Made by a program: the position numbers and the translations under genes | The notes under the pieces: model-generated | What the model was told of the DNA's origin: nothing | What the model saw: the letters and a program-made list of their open reading frames with translations, nothing else | The model's database searches: none | Source: an uncultured Clostridia bacterium | GTDB taxonomy: Bacteria; Bacillota; Clostridia; Oscillospirales; Acutalibacteraceae | Length of the DNA: 51,692 nucleotides | NCBI GenBank assembly: GCA_947166135.1 | Contig: CAMVDB010000007.1 | Coordinates: 1 to 51,692, forward strand | Reading direction: 5' to 3' | Shown here: positions 25,273-34,011 of the stretch, in pieces | Numbering within the stretch: the first letter of the stretch is position 1 | Layout of the letters: each line of letters starts with the position of its first letter

Positions 25273-25344
25273 TGTTGCATCCCTTTCCGCGCAACATGAT
25301 GTTGCATCCCTTTCCGCGCAACATGATGTTGCATCCCGTTCCGC
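25264..25344 (+). repeat. 27-bp tandem repeat with palindromic core, three copies
   Basis: Three head-to-tail units with no spacer, the third differing by one base. Each contains the perfect inverted repeat GCAACAT-G-ATGTTGC followed by ATCCCTTTCCGC. The first copy overlaps the end of the acyltransferase gene and supplies its Ala-Thr-stop. The arrangement suggests a multi-site operator or a recently amplified palindrome. No promoter is certain in the 130 bp that follow. Confidence 0.92.
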
Positions 25345-25471
25345 CTCTTAAAGAATTAATTTTTTACTGACAGTCATCAGAGACGGGGCAGAACAGCTTC
25401 TTTCCTTTCGTTCTATAGATAATCTTTTAATCTTTCATAGATTTCGAATATACTCCCTTTCTGGAGGAAAT

Positions 25472-26299
25472 ATGGTAAACGTACTTTTCTGCGGAAACGA
25501 CGGCGTGTTCGACGGTTTTCTGACCTGTATGCTCTCGATGATGAAGCGTACTTCTTCCGACGAGCCCTTCGCTTTCCATATCTTCACGATGGAGCTGACC
25601 CGCCTGAGTCCTAGGTACACGGGCATCCCGCCCGAGCGCGTCGCTCTGCTGGAGAGAACGATCAAAAAATATAATCTCGGGAACACCCTCACCGTCACCG
25701 ATGTGACCGACCTGTACGCCCGGGAGCTCGCCTACTGTCCCAACGAGGGTGCCTACTGCTCCCCTTACACGCTGATCAGGCTGCTGACCGATCTGGTGGA
25801 CGGTATCCCCGACAAGCTGCTGTATCTCGACGCGGATATCATGTTCAACCGCGACGTACATCTGCTGTATGACACCGATCTGACGGGCTATGAGCTCGCC
25901 GCGGCGCGCGATCACTACGGCAAGTATCTGCTGTATCCCAACTACATGAACGCGGGCGTCATCCTCTTCAACATGAAGGAGTGTCGCCGCACAGGGCTGT
26001 TTGAGAAGGCGCGCAAAGAGATTAGACGAAAGAAATTCCTCTTTGCCGATCAGACGGCGATCATCCACGCGACCACGCGGAAGAAGCTCCTGCCCCAGCG
26101 CTTCAACGACCAGAAGTTTTTGCACAAGCATACCGTGGTGCGGCACTTCTCGAAGCGGCTGTTCTATCTGCCCTATCCTCATACCGAGAACATCAAGCAG
26201 TGGCAGGTCGACAAGGTCCATAATACCTTCCGTTACCATCAGTTCGACGATATCCTCGAGGAATATCAGGCTGTGATGGCGGAGGATCATAAAGCATAA
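25472..26299 (+). CDS. Glycosyltransferase family 8 protein
   Basis: A 275-residue GT8 retaining glycosyltransferase. It begins VNVLFCGNDGVFDGFLTCMLSM, has the metal-binding DxD in LLYLDADIMFNRDV, then YMNAGVILFNMKECR and the C-terminal HTVVRHFS. GT8 enzymes of Gram-positive bacteria move glucose or galactose from a UDP-sugar to lipids or surface glycans. ATG 25472 follows GGAGGAAAT. It lies between a PlsC-like gene and a GT8-PlsC fusion, pointing to a shared glycolipid or surface-polymer pathway. Confidence 0.88.
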   Translation: MVNVLFCGNDGVFDGFLTCMLSMMKRTSSDEPFAFHIFTMELTRLSPRYTGIPPERVALLERTIKKYNLGNTLTVTDVTDLYARELAYCPNEGAYCSPYTLIRLLTDLVDGIPDKLLYLDADIMFNRDVHLLYDTDLTGYELAAARDHYGKYLLYPNYMNAGVILFNMKECRRTGLFEKARKEIRRKKFLFADQTAIIHATTRKKLLPQRFNDQKFLHKHTVVRHFSKRLFYLPYPHTENIKQWQVDKVHNTFRYHQFDDILEEYQAVMAEDHKA

Positions 26300-26352
26300 A
26301 TCTATCAGGCGTAAATCAGGTATCAAAATAACTTAGATGGAGAGAAACAGAC

Positions 26353-28137
26353 ATGGCGAATAAAGAAATAATCCCGATTTTTTACGCATGTGACGAGGGT
26401 TTCATCAAGTACAGCGTCGTTTCGCTGCATTCGATGATCGTGAATGCCGACCCTTCCTATCACTACGCGATCCATATCCTGCACTCCGGTGTTTCCGAAG
26501 AAACGCAGAAGAAGGCGACTGCGCTGTCAAAGGACGGCTTCGATGTGAAGTTCGTCGACGTCAGCGAGCGCCTGCACGCGATCAACGACATCCTCCCGAT
26601 CCGCGACTACTATTCCAACACCACCTATTTCCGACTGTTCATCTCGGATATGTTCCCGCAGTATGACAAGGTCATCTATATCGACGGCGACACCATCGTG
26701 CAGGGCGATATCAGCGAGCTTTATCACCACGAGCTTGGCGACCGCTGGATCGGCGCCTGTCACGAGCAGGCGATGGTCCAGACCGACCACTACGGCACCT
26801 ATGCCGAGCAGGTCGTCGGCGTCTCGCGCCATAACTTCTTCAACGCGGGTCTGCTGCTGATCAACGCAAAGATCTTCCGCGAGAAGCAGATTCTGAAGCG
26901 CTTCGCGAACGCGCTCGCCGAGTATCGTTTCGTCGTTACGCAGGACGAGGACTACCTCAACCTGATCTGTAAGGATCATATCCTGTGGCTCGATCAGCGC
27001 TGGAACACCGAGGCTTACTGCGCTTTCCCGTACCCGATCGAGGAAGCAAAGATCATCCACTATATCATGGTCAGTAAGCCCTGGCACTATGCCGACTGCA
27101 CCGGCGGCGATATCTTCTGGCGCTACGCTAAGGAGACCGCCGAGTATGACGAGATCCGCGCTGTACTCGAGAACTACAGCGAGGAAGAAAAAATAAGAGA
27201 CGCGGAGGCGATGGATAACTTGTTGGCACTGGCAAAGTTCGAAACCGAAAAGGAAGATAATTATCAGAAGAAGCTCGACAGCGAGGTCCGCGCCAAGGAC
27301 CGCGTCGCGATCCTCGAGAAGATCAAGCAGTATGAGCGTGAAGGCCGCTTCGACGAGGACGTCGAGGACGATCCGCCCTCACGCACCCTCATGCCCGACG
27401 AGATCGAGTACGGCACCCGGGGCATCCGCAAGAAGATGAAGAGCAAGGTCGCCTTCGCCGCGGCACGCCGCTATGTCAATTCGCTGATCGCCGACAAGAA
27501 GCTGATCATCAAGGATATCAAGGGCATCGAGAACTTCCGCAACCTCCACAGCGGCGCGATCATCACCTGTAACCACTTCAACGCCTTTGACAGCTTTGCA
27601 ATGCAGCTCGCTTACGACGCGGCTCAGCAGCCGAAGCGTACCTTCTACCGCGTGATCCGCGAGGGCAACTACACCTCGTTCCCCGGCTTCTTCGGCTACC
27701 TGATGCGCAACTGCAATACCCTGCCGCTGTCCTCCAACCTCGGCACGATGAAGAAGTTCATGCAGGGCGTGGATCGTCTGCTCAAGGAGGGTCACTTCAT
27801 CCTGATCTACCCCGAGCAGTCGATGTGGTGGAACTACCGTAAGCCCAAGCCGCTGAAGAACGGCGCCTACAGCTTTGCCGCGCGCAACAACGTCCCCGTG
27901 CTGCCGTGCTTCATCACGATGCAGGACTCCGATGTCATGGGCGAGGACGGCTTCTATGTCCAGGAGTACACCATCCATATCGGCGAGCCGATCTATCCCG
28001 ATCCCGAGCGCTCCTATCGTGAGAACGTCAAATACCTGCGCGACAGCAACTATCAGCTCTGGAAGGAGATCTACGAGCGCGAGTACCACATGCCGCTCGT
28101 TTACGATACCGCCGAGATCAAGCAGAGCGAAGAATGA
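26353..28137 (+). CDS. GT8 glycosyltransferase-PlsC acyltransferase fusion
   Basis: A 594-residue two-domain protein. Residues 1-270 are a GT8 domain (IPIFYACDEGFIKYSVVSLHSM, the DxD in VIYIDGDTIVQ, FFNAGLLLINAKIF, KIIHYIMVSKPW). A charged linker of about 70 residues follows. Residues 370-575 are a PlsC-type domain with NHFNAFD (His408, Asp413: HxxxxD) and YPEQSMWWNYRKPKP. Fusing glycosyl and acyl transfer in one chain suggests sequential modification of one acceptor, such as an acylated glycolipid or a glycosylated lipid anchor. Separate versions of both domains lie immediately upstream. ATG 26353 follows GGAGAG. Confidence 0.88.
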   Translation: MANKEIIPIFYACDEGFIKYSVVSLHSMIVNADPSYHYAIHILHSGVSEETQKKATALSKDGFDVKFVDVSERLHAINDILPIRDYYSNTTYFRLFISDMFPQYDKVIYIDGDTIVQGDISELYHHELGDRWIGACHEQAMVQTDHYGTYAEQVVGVSRHNFFNAGLLLINAKIFREKQILKRFANALAEYRFVVTQDEDYLNLICKDHILWLDQRWNTEAYCAFPYPIEEAKIIHYIMVSKPWHYADCTGGDIFWRYAKETAEYDEIRAVLENYSEEEKIRDAEAMDNLLALAKFETEKEDNYQKKLDSEVRAKDRVAILEKIKQYEREGRFDEDVEDDPPSRTLMPDEIEYGTRGIRKKMKSKVAFAAARRYVNSLIADKKLIIKDIKGIENFRNLHSGAIITCNHFNAFDSFAMQLAYDAAQQPKRTFYRVIREGNYTSFPGFFGYLMRNCNTLPLSSNLGTMKKFMQGVDRLLKEGHFILIYPEQSMWWNYRKPKPLKNGAYSFAARNNVPVLPCFITMQDSDVMGEDGFYVQEYTIHIGEPIYPDPERSYRENVKYLRDSNYQLWKEIYEREYHMPLVYDTAEIKQSEE

Positions 28138-28140
28138 TCC

Positions 28141-28352
28141 GTGAAGCGGCTGTTTAAAGAGATCCCGACGATCAGGGGCGAGCGCCTCATCCTGAGAAGA
28201 CGGATATCGAGAGCATCACGGCGAGCAGTATGACGGCGAACAAGGCGTCCGCCAACGTCCTGCGAAAGTGCGGCTTCACCCTCGTAGAGAGTGCCGCCGG
28301 GGAGGACTGGGGATACGATACGCCCACCCTCGCCGACAAATGGATCAGATAA
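28141..28352 (+). pseudogene. GNAT acetyltransferase remnant with internal deletion
   Basis: Starting at GTG 28141 the translation KRLFKEIPTIRGERLILR is a normal RimJ/RimL-type GNAT N-terminus, but it is then lost. From about 28203, in another frame, the text TANKASANVLRKCGF followed by GYDTPTLADKWIR and TAA is a normal GNAT C-terminus. Roughly 100 central residues, including the acetyl-CoA loop, are missing and the two ends are out of frame. It is a decayed gene three bases after the fusion gene. Confidence 0.8.
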
Positions 28353-28368
28353 ATAACAAACAGCAAAG

Positions 28369-28400
28369 GGCTCCCGTGCTACTGCACGGGAGCCGTTTTT
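28369..28400. terminator. Intrinsic terminator
   Basis: GGCTCCCGTGC (28369-28379) pairs perfectly with GCACGGGAGCC (28384-28394), followed by GTTTTT on the plus strand. It ends the glycosyltransferase locus and may also work for the convergent membrane gene. Confidence 0.85.
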
Positions 28401-28416
28401 ATGCATGTAAAGCGGA

Positions 28417-29418
28417 TCAATAGCCTTTACGGAAACGATGGAGCTCGTCGGTGTTGCGTTCGATCGCGTCGGTATTTTGGTCAACGGAGTAGGAGTTCCG
28501 GTTGAGCGCGCCGGTATTGCGGTTGACTGCGCCGGTGTTTCGGTCGATCGAGTTTTGGATGTTCGCGGCATGGCAGGCGTTCAGGACGATCGAAGCGGCG
28601 GTCATCGCGTTCAGTCGTCTGAGCTGAGCATTGTTGTCACGGGTGAGTGCGTTGTTGACCTCGAGCTCGCCGCGGATGGACGCAAGCTCCGCCTCCTGGA
28701 TCTGCCAGTGCTCGACCTGAGCGCGGTGGCGCATCTCGTCGATATAGAGGTTTACCAGCTCCTTATAGCTGTCCGCACGCTGGTTACGAATCGCGTCGAT
28801 AAAGTACTCGACTGCTTCGATACTCAGGAAATCGGGAGGAAAGTCGATCGCTGTCGCGAACTGATACAGATCATTTTGCAGATAATCGAATTCCTGAGCG
28901 ACCTGATCGTAAGCGATCTGATTCTGAGCGTTGTGTTCACGGATACCGACATTGTTCCTGCTGCGCTTTGCGTTGATCAAAGCGGCGATGCCGATCTCTG
29001 CTCCGACGATCAGCAGGTAGATCAGCAGCAGTACGATGAAGGTGCCGATCTGCATATTCAGCATACCGAATACCGTGACCATGCCGCCGATCATCAGCGC
29101 GTAAGAGAGAAATCGTGCCGCGTTACCCTTGAACCAAGAGACGATGTAGGTCACAAGTCCCGCGCCGAGCACCAGCAAGGGGATGATCTTGCCGCCGCCC
29201 AGCGATATGATCATGAACATCACCGCTAAGGTGATGAAGGCGAGCTTGCGGTAAACCGCGAACGGGATCGACTTCGCCGTGATGATCTGCTGTTCTTCCT
29301 TGAAGTTTTCGAACACCTTCGCCTGCTCGCTCGCCTTGCAGATCACATTGATGATCTTGTCTCTTAAGATCTGTAAGTCCTGTAACCGGTCAAATCTTGA
29401 ATAGTTTGTGTTTGTCAT
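28417..29418 (-). CDS. Membrane protein with C-terminal Asn-Thr heptad repeats
   Basis: A 333-residue protein I cannot assign to a named family. It has an N-terminal helical region of about 60 residues and four membrane helices between about 58 and 155. A long charged helical region follows, and the tail has 7-residue spacing: IDRNTGA, VNRNTGA, LNRNSYS, VDQNTDA, IERNTDE. The regular N-T every seven residues suggests a polar-core coiled coil that could oligomerise. ATG 29418 is chosen because AAGGAGA lies upstream; a longer frame to 29478 has no ribosome site. Confidence 0.6.
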   Translation of the reverse strand: MTNTNYSRFDRLQDLQILRDKIINVICKASEQAKVFENFKEEQQIITAKSIPFAVYRKLAFITLAVMFMIISLGGGKIIPLLVLGAGLVTYIVSWFKGNAARFLSYALMIGGMVTVFGMLNMQIGTFIVLLLIYLLIVGAEIGIAALINAKRSRNNVGIREHNAQNQIAYDQVAQEFDYLQNDLYQFATAIDFPPDFLSIEAVEYFIDAIRNQRADSYKELVNLYIDEMRHRAQVEHWQIQEAELASIRGELEVNNALTRDNNAQLRRLNAMTAASIVLNACHAANIQNSIDRNTGAVNRNTGALNRNSYSVDQNTDAIERNTDELHRFRKGY

Positions 29419-29553
29419 GATAGTTTCTCCTTTGTTTTTGAAATATTCGCGTGAACAAATCGTATTATTTTTGTTCATTCACTACATAGATGCATCGTGA
29501 TTTCAAAAAGTTTTAAAATTCGCGAAAATTTTTAAAAATTTTTTTACAAAGGA

Positions 29554-29580
29554 AAAGCCGGCTCGTGTGAGTCGGCTTTC
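29554..29580 (-). terminator. Intrinsic terminator of the P-type ATPase gene
   Basis: On the minus strand AAAGCCG pairs with CGGCTTT (29573-29579 with 29554-29560) and runs into TTCCTTTG and further T-rich sequence, just after the ATPase stop. Confidence 0.7.
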
Positions 29581-29597
29581 ACTCTGAGGTATTCGAT

Positions 29598-32500
29598 TTA
29601 ACTGTCGCGTTTTTTGTCGAGACCGAGGTTGATCTGCTTGCGTACGATCCATGTACCGATGAGGTAGATCGCGGCGAGGATCAGCAGCGCGCCGCTGTCG
29701 ATCTTGAGCAGGATGCCGGATTCGCTGGCAATATTCGCGGAAGCCGCCAGCGGCGACATCGTAACTGCCGCCAGCGTGATGCCCGCGATCAGTCCGTAGC
29801 GGATCATCTTCTTGGTCGGATTCTTCCACAGCTCATAGCCGAAGATGCCGATCGCGGCGTAGATCGCGGCATAGATCAAGGTCGCGATGATGACGGTGGT
29901 GCGGCTTGAGTTCATGTCAACCGAAATGATCGAGCCGGTGCCGGTGACGAGCTCCACCACCGCGAGAGCTGCTCTCAGGACGAGCACGACGCCCGACGCA
30001 AGCACCAGACGCCTGCCGATACGGAAGGAGCGGTTGAGCTTGACGTTCTTGAACTCCTTGCGGGCGTAATTCTCGAGCGCGAAGTGCAGCAGGATGAAGG
30101 TGGGGATCGCGACGTACAGGAAAATACGCAGGACGATGAAGTTATCCAGGTCGCCTGCCAATGCTTTGACGGAGGGAGAGTTCATCGGGCGGAAGAACTC
30201 CTGCGCCAGCTGGGAGTCGAAGATCGTCTGACCCGCCGCTTTATCGAAGGTGACCATATCGCCGCCGATCGGCCTGCCGGTGATGTAGGCGGAGGGAAGC
30301 ATCAGACCCAGCGACGTGACGACCGCGAGTACGGCGGCGAGCGCCAGCCTGCGGTATTTGTTGAAGGGGATACACATCGAGAATACAACGATGATACCCG
30401 ATACGAACATCATGACCGTCATCATGGAGCGGACGTTCTCGTCAGCGATGATCGGCTCCATGTGGAACGCCTTGGGTACCGCGTTGAGGATGATCGGCAG
30501 AAGGATCGCGAACGCCGCCAGACCGCCCGCGGCGATCGACTGCGTCAGGATGTTCTTCATAAACGAGCCTCTGACGGGTGTGCGGCGGGGCTCCAGTGAG
30601 AGCAGGAAGCCGCCGGTGCCGATGACTGCCGCCTCGAGCATGTACATGTTCTCGACCGAGAACCACATCTGACCCTTCGCGAGCGGGATCAGACCGAAAG
30701 CTAAGAGGAATACCGCGATGGACTTCATCAGGTACAGCACGGCGGTTTTCTGGATGTTGCCGATGACGCGTCTGCCCTCGCCGACGACCTCCTTCAGATG
30801 GCTGAAGTCGTTATCCAGCAGGATGACGTCGGAGCAGGACTTCGCCGCCTCGGTCGCCTTGGCGAAGGTGATGGAGCTGTCGGAGCGGCGCAGGGCGAGG
30901 ATATCGTTGACGCCGTCGCCGGTCATGGCGACCTTGTGTCCGACCGCCTGCAGCGCCATGACGAGCGCTTCCTTCTGTTCGGGAGATACGCGGGCAAAGA
31001 CGGTATATTCTTCTGCGAGCGCGGGGATCTCTTCGAGAGAAACGCCCGCAAGGGAGATGTATTTTTCTGCGTTTACGATGCCGCACTTCCGGGCGATCTT
31101 GCTGACGGTCAGCGGGTTGTCGCCCGAGATGACCTTGACGGTGACGCCGTTCTCACGGAAGAACTTCAGTGTGTCGCCCGCGGTCTCGCGGATATGATCC
31201 TCGATAGCGATGAAGGCGATCAGCGTGCCGTCCAGCGTGACGGCGATGACGCGGTTGCCGTTGTTCGCCTGCTCGATAACATAGCTCAGCCGCTCGTCGG
31301 ATTCGGGCAGGAGGTATTCGGGAGCGCCCATCAAGAGGCGCTTGCCGTCGTTCGTCACCAGTCCCGAGTACTTGTTGGCGGAGGAAAAGGGGATTTCCTC
31401 TTTGAAGGATGCCTTTTCATCCGCGCCGAAATGCTGATAGATGGCCTCGGCGGTGGCGTTGCGGTCGCCCGCGGCGCCCATCAACAGGCGCATGTAACGC
31501 TCGACCTCGTCCATAGGGGCGAAGGCGTTGACGTCGTGGACGGACATCGTGCCGTCGGTCAGCGTGCCGGTCTTATCCAGACAGATTACGTCGACGCGGG
31601 AGAGGTTCTCGAGCGAGTACAGCTCCTGGACCAGCGTCTGCTTCTTGGTCAGTCCCGCGATGGAGACCATCAGCGCGACTGAGGTGGTCAGTACCAGACC
31701 CGAGGGGATCATACCGATGCCGAACATGCCGTCGGTCAGTACGATCAGCGACCATGATACCGAGTCGTTCAGCGACAGGCTCAGTCCGTCCCATACGGAG
31801 GTGTCGGAGCCGTAACTGCCGATCTTGATCGCCAGCGTTGTGGTGCAGACGACCGCCACGATGCACAGACATACGGTCAGCACCTTGATGATCTTCATGA
31901 TGGAGGTCATCAGCTCGGATTTATGGCTCGCGCCGCTCTTGACCTTGCGGGTCAGCTCGGCGGCATAGGTATCGTTACCGATCTTCTCGGCGCGGCAGCG
32001 CGCGGAGCCTACGATGATCGCGGAGCCGGAGAGGATGGTGTCGCCCGCGACCTTCTTGACGTGGTCGGCTTCACCCGTGAGCATGCTCTCGTCGACCTCG
32101 ACCTCGCCCGTCAGCACGGTCAGGTCTGCTGTTGCCTGATCGCCCGCCGAGAGTGCGACGATGTCGTCCAGGACGATAGCGTCCGCTTCGATCGCCTGTA
32201 CCTCGCCGTCGCGTACGACCTTGCTCTTGGCGCTGGTGACGATGCTCAGCTTCTCGATGGTCTTCATGCTCTGGATCTCCTGGAAGGTACCCATGCCGAC
32301 GTTCATGATCGCCGGGATCAGAAAGACGAATTTGGAGAAGCCGAAGTAGGCGTTCACGATGTCGGTTCTGCCGATCGAGTTCAGGTAGATGATCAGGATG
32401 ACGTAGACCAGCGCGATCGTGAACAGCACGGTGTTGAAGAAGGTGAAGGTATTGTGCGCGAGAATCTTCAACGGGGTTTTCTTATTGGGGTCCGTCGAGG

Positions 32501-32612
32501 CGTTGACATAGCCTTTTTTGACGCGTTCTTCGACAGCCTGTGCCGACAGTCCGCTCTCGGGCGACGCCTGCACGCGCTCGATCGGAGCCTTTTCGGTTAA
32601 TTTTTTTGCCAT
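29598..32612 (-). CDS. Cation-translocating P-type ATPase
   Basis: A 1004-residue ion pump. It shows the A-domain MLTGEAD, the phosphorylation site DKTGTLTDG, the nucleotide-domain KYSG region and the hinge MTGDGVNDILALRRSD. About ten membrane helices are present, six of them after the P-domain. The membrane motif before DKTGT reads GMIPSGLVL rather than PEGL or CPC, as in CtpE-like pumps, so it is neither a typical heavy-metal (P1B) nor an SERCA-type pump. The ion cannot be fixed from sequence; calcium or another divalent cation is possible. ATG 32612 follows AGGAGAG. It is a single-gene unit. Confidence 0.88.
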   Translation of the reverse strand: MAKKLTEKAPIERVQASPESGLSAQAVEERVKKGYVNASTDPNKKTPLKILAHNTFTFFNTVLFTIALVYVILIIYLNSIGRTDIVNAYFGFSKFVFLIPAIMNVGMGTFQEIQSMKTIEKLSIVTSAKSKVVRDGEVQAIEADAIVLDDIVALSAGDQATADLTVLTGEVEVDESMLTGEADHVKKVAGDTILSGSAIIVGSARCRAEKIGNDTYAAELTRKVKSGASHKSELMTSIMKIIKVLTVCLCIVAVVCTTTLAIKIGSYGSDTSVWDGLSLSLNDSVSWSLIVLTDGMFGIGMIPSGLVLTTSVALMVSIAGLTKKQTLVQELYSLENLSRVDVICLDKTGTLTDGTMSVHDVNAFAPMDEVERYMRLLMGAAGDRNATAEAIYQHFGADEKASFKEEIPFSSANKYSGLVTNDGKRLLMGAPEYLLPESDERLSYVIEQANNGNRVIAVTLDGTLIAFIAIEDHIRETAGDTLKFFRENGVTVKVISGDNPLTVSKIARKCGIVNAEKYISLAGVSLEEIPALAEEYTVFARVSPEQKEALVMALQAVGHKVAMTGDGVNDILALRRSDSSITFAKATEAAKSCSDVILLDNDFSHLKEVVGEGRRVIGNIQKTAVLYLMKSIAVFLLAFGLIPLAKGQMWFSVENMYMLEAAVIGTGGFLLSLEPRRTPVRGSFMKNILTQSIAAGGLAAFAILLPIILNAVPKAFHMEPIIADENVRSMMTVMMFVSGIIVVFSMCIPFNKYRRLALAAVLAVVTSLGLMLPSAYITGRPIGGDMVTFDKAAGQTIFDSQLAQEFFRPMNSPSVKALAGDLDNFIVLRIFLYVAIPTFILLHFALENYARKEFKNVKLNRSFRIGRRLVLASGVVLVLRAALAVVELVTGTGSIISVDMNSSRTTVIIATLIYAAIYAAIGIFGYELWKNPTKKMIRYGLIAGITLAAVTMSPLAASANIASESGILLKIDSGALLILAAIYLIGTWIVRKQINLGLDKKRDS

Positions 32613-32725
32613 GTTTTTCTCTCCTGTAAAGAAAAGTTACGTTTTATTATAACATCTTACTGAAAAAAATACAATAGAAATGCATGATTATTGATGAAAT
32701 ACGCGGGAAGGCGATGACAGTTTCA

Positions 32726-32754
32726 TTGACAGACCGCTCGTCGCATACTATAAT
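32726..32754 (+). promoter_or_regulatory. Consensus sigma-A promoter
   Basis: Exact TTGACA (32726-32731), 17-bp spacer, exact TATAAT (32749-32754), 30 bp before the flavoprotein gene. Confidence 0.85.
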
Positions 32755-32783
32755 ATATCAAAAAGAGATGAAGGAGAGATACG

Positions 32784-33401
32784 ATGAAGGTCTTGATGAT
32801 CAACGGCTCCCCGCGCGTGAACGGCAATACGTCGATCGCGCTTAGGGAGATGGAGAAGGTATTTGAGGAGAATGGTATCGAGGTCGTGACCATGCAGATC
32901 GGCAACAAGGCGATCCGCGGCTGTATCGCGTGCAACTCGTGCGGTAAGAACGGCAGATGCGTCTTTGATGACGAGGTGAATCTCGCTGCAAAGGAGTTTG
33001 CTGACGCGGACGGCATGGTGATCGCGTCGCCCGTCTATTACGCGAGCGCCAACGGCACGCTGGTGTCCTTCCTCGACAGGCTGTTTTACTCCGCGCCCGT
33101 CGATAAGCGGATGAAGGTCGGCGCTTCGGTAGCCGTCGCACGCAGGGGCGGCCTTTCGGCGACCTTTGACGAGCTTAACAAGTACTTCACCATCAACAAT
33201 ATGCCTGTCGCCTCCAGCCAGTACTGGAACAGCGTCCACGGCAGAGAGAAGGGTGAAGCCGAGCGGGACGGGGAGGGTCTGCAGACCATGCGCGTGCTCG
33301 CCCGGAACATGATCTTCCTGATGAAGAGCATCGCCCTCGGCAAGGAGCAGTTCGGACTGCCCGAGCAGGAGGAGCGCGTGTTCACGCATTTTATCCGCTG
33401 A
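32784..33401 (+). CDS. Iron-sulfur flavoprotein / NADPH-dependent FMN reductase family
   Basis: A 205-residue flavodoxin-fold protein. It begins with the FMN phosphate loop NGSPRVNGNT and has the compact cysteine motif CIACNSCGKNGRC (Cys47, 50, 53, 59; CX2CX2CX5C) typical of iron-sulfur flavoproteins. Then comes SPVYYASANGTLVSFLDRLF, the FMN ring-contact region. Such proteins pass electrons in anaerobes and may scavenge oxygen or peroxide; the substrate is not known. ATG 32784 follows GAAGGAGAG. It is a single-gene unit between a consensus promoter and a hairpin terminator. Confidence 0.85.
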   Translation: MKVLMINGSPRVNGNTSIALREMEKVFEENGIEVVTMQIGNKAIRGCIACNSCGKNGRCVFDDEVNLAAKEFADADGMVIASPVYYASANGTLVSFLDRLFYSAPVDKRMKVGASVAVARRGGLSATFDELNKYFTINNMPVASSQYWNSVHGREKGEAERDGEGLQTMRVLARNMIFLMKSIALGKEQFGLPEQEERVFTHFIR

Positions 33402-33417
33402 TATTTGACTATGAACG

Positions 33418-33452
33418 AAGGGGCTATCGCGCTGATTGCGACAGCCCCTTTT
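33418..33452. terminator. Bidirectional intrinsic terminator
   Basis: AAGGGGCTATCGC pairs with GCGACAGCCCCTT; a T run follows on the plus strand. It lies between the flavoprotein gene and the convergent membrane protein gene. Confidence 0.8.
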
Positions 33453-33472
33453 GTATGCGAAACTTTCTGTTC

Positions 33473-33994
33473 CTAATGGTTTACGGTAAATATCAGCATG
33501 AAGATCCCTCCGAGGATCAACATCAGCGGCGACATATTCCGAAGCGATATGCCCCTCTCTCTGAAAAGACGGACTCCCGCGAAGAATCCGTCCTGACCGA
33601 GAATCCCGACATTCTCCAGGTGGACGGCTAAACAGAAGAAAAAATGAGCACCCAGCATACAGAAAATGCCGATCGGGATCATCCCGTTGGGCGCAGCGGG
33701 CGCATTGGGAAAAGCCGTGAAGGGTACGATCGGGTTAAGATAAACGAGGATAAACACGACGACCAGAATAAGCGGTAAAATAAAATTGCCGACTGAGATC
33801 TCCGTTTCGTCCGTGTGTCGATAGTATATCAGGTTGGTAATAACGCCGAACAGCAGCAGTACTGCAAAAAATACCCACCTGAGGGTATAGTATCCGCTGT
33901 CGGCAGACAGATTTCCAAAGCCCTTTGCCGTAAGCAGCAGCACGAGACCGAACGCAAAGGTCAGTGTATCAATGATATAGAGCTTTTTGTTCAT
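33473..33994 (-). CDS. Hypothetical membrane protein
   Basis: A 173-residue protein with five probable membrane helices (LYIIDTLTFAFGLVLLL, WVFFAVLLLFGVITNLIYY, FILPLILVVVFILVYLNPI, IGIFCMLGAHFFFCLAVHL, LILGGIFMLIFTV). No family was recognised. ATG 33994 is used because AGGAG lies 8 bp upstream; the longer open frame overlaps the phosphatase gene in a different frame. It is the last gene of the minus-strand dehydrogenase-phosphatase set. Confidence 0.65.
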   Translation of the reverse strand: MNKKLYIIDTLTFAFGLVLLLTAKGFGNLSADSGYYTLRWVFFAVLLLFGVITNLIYYRHTDETEISVGNFILPLILVVVFILVYLNPIVPFTAFPNAPAAPNGMIPIGIFCMLGAHFFFCLAVHLENVGILGQDGFFAGVRLFRERGISLRNMSPLMLILGGIFMLIFTVNH

Positions 33995-34011
33995 GGATAT
34001 GACTCCTGTTC

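Noticed and set aside
25264..25344. CRISPR array
   Set aside because: The 27-bp units are directly adjacent with no variable spacers, and no cas gene is nearby.
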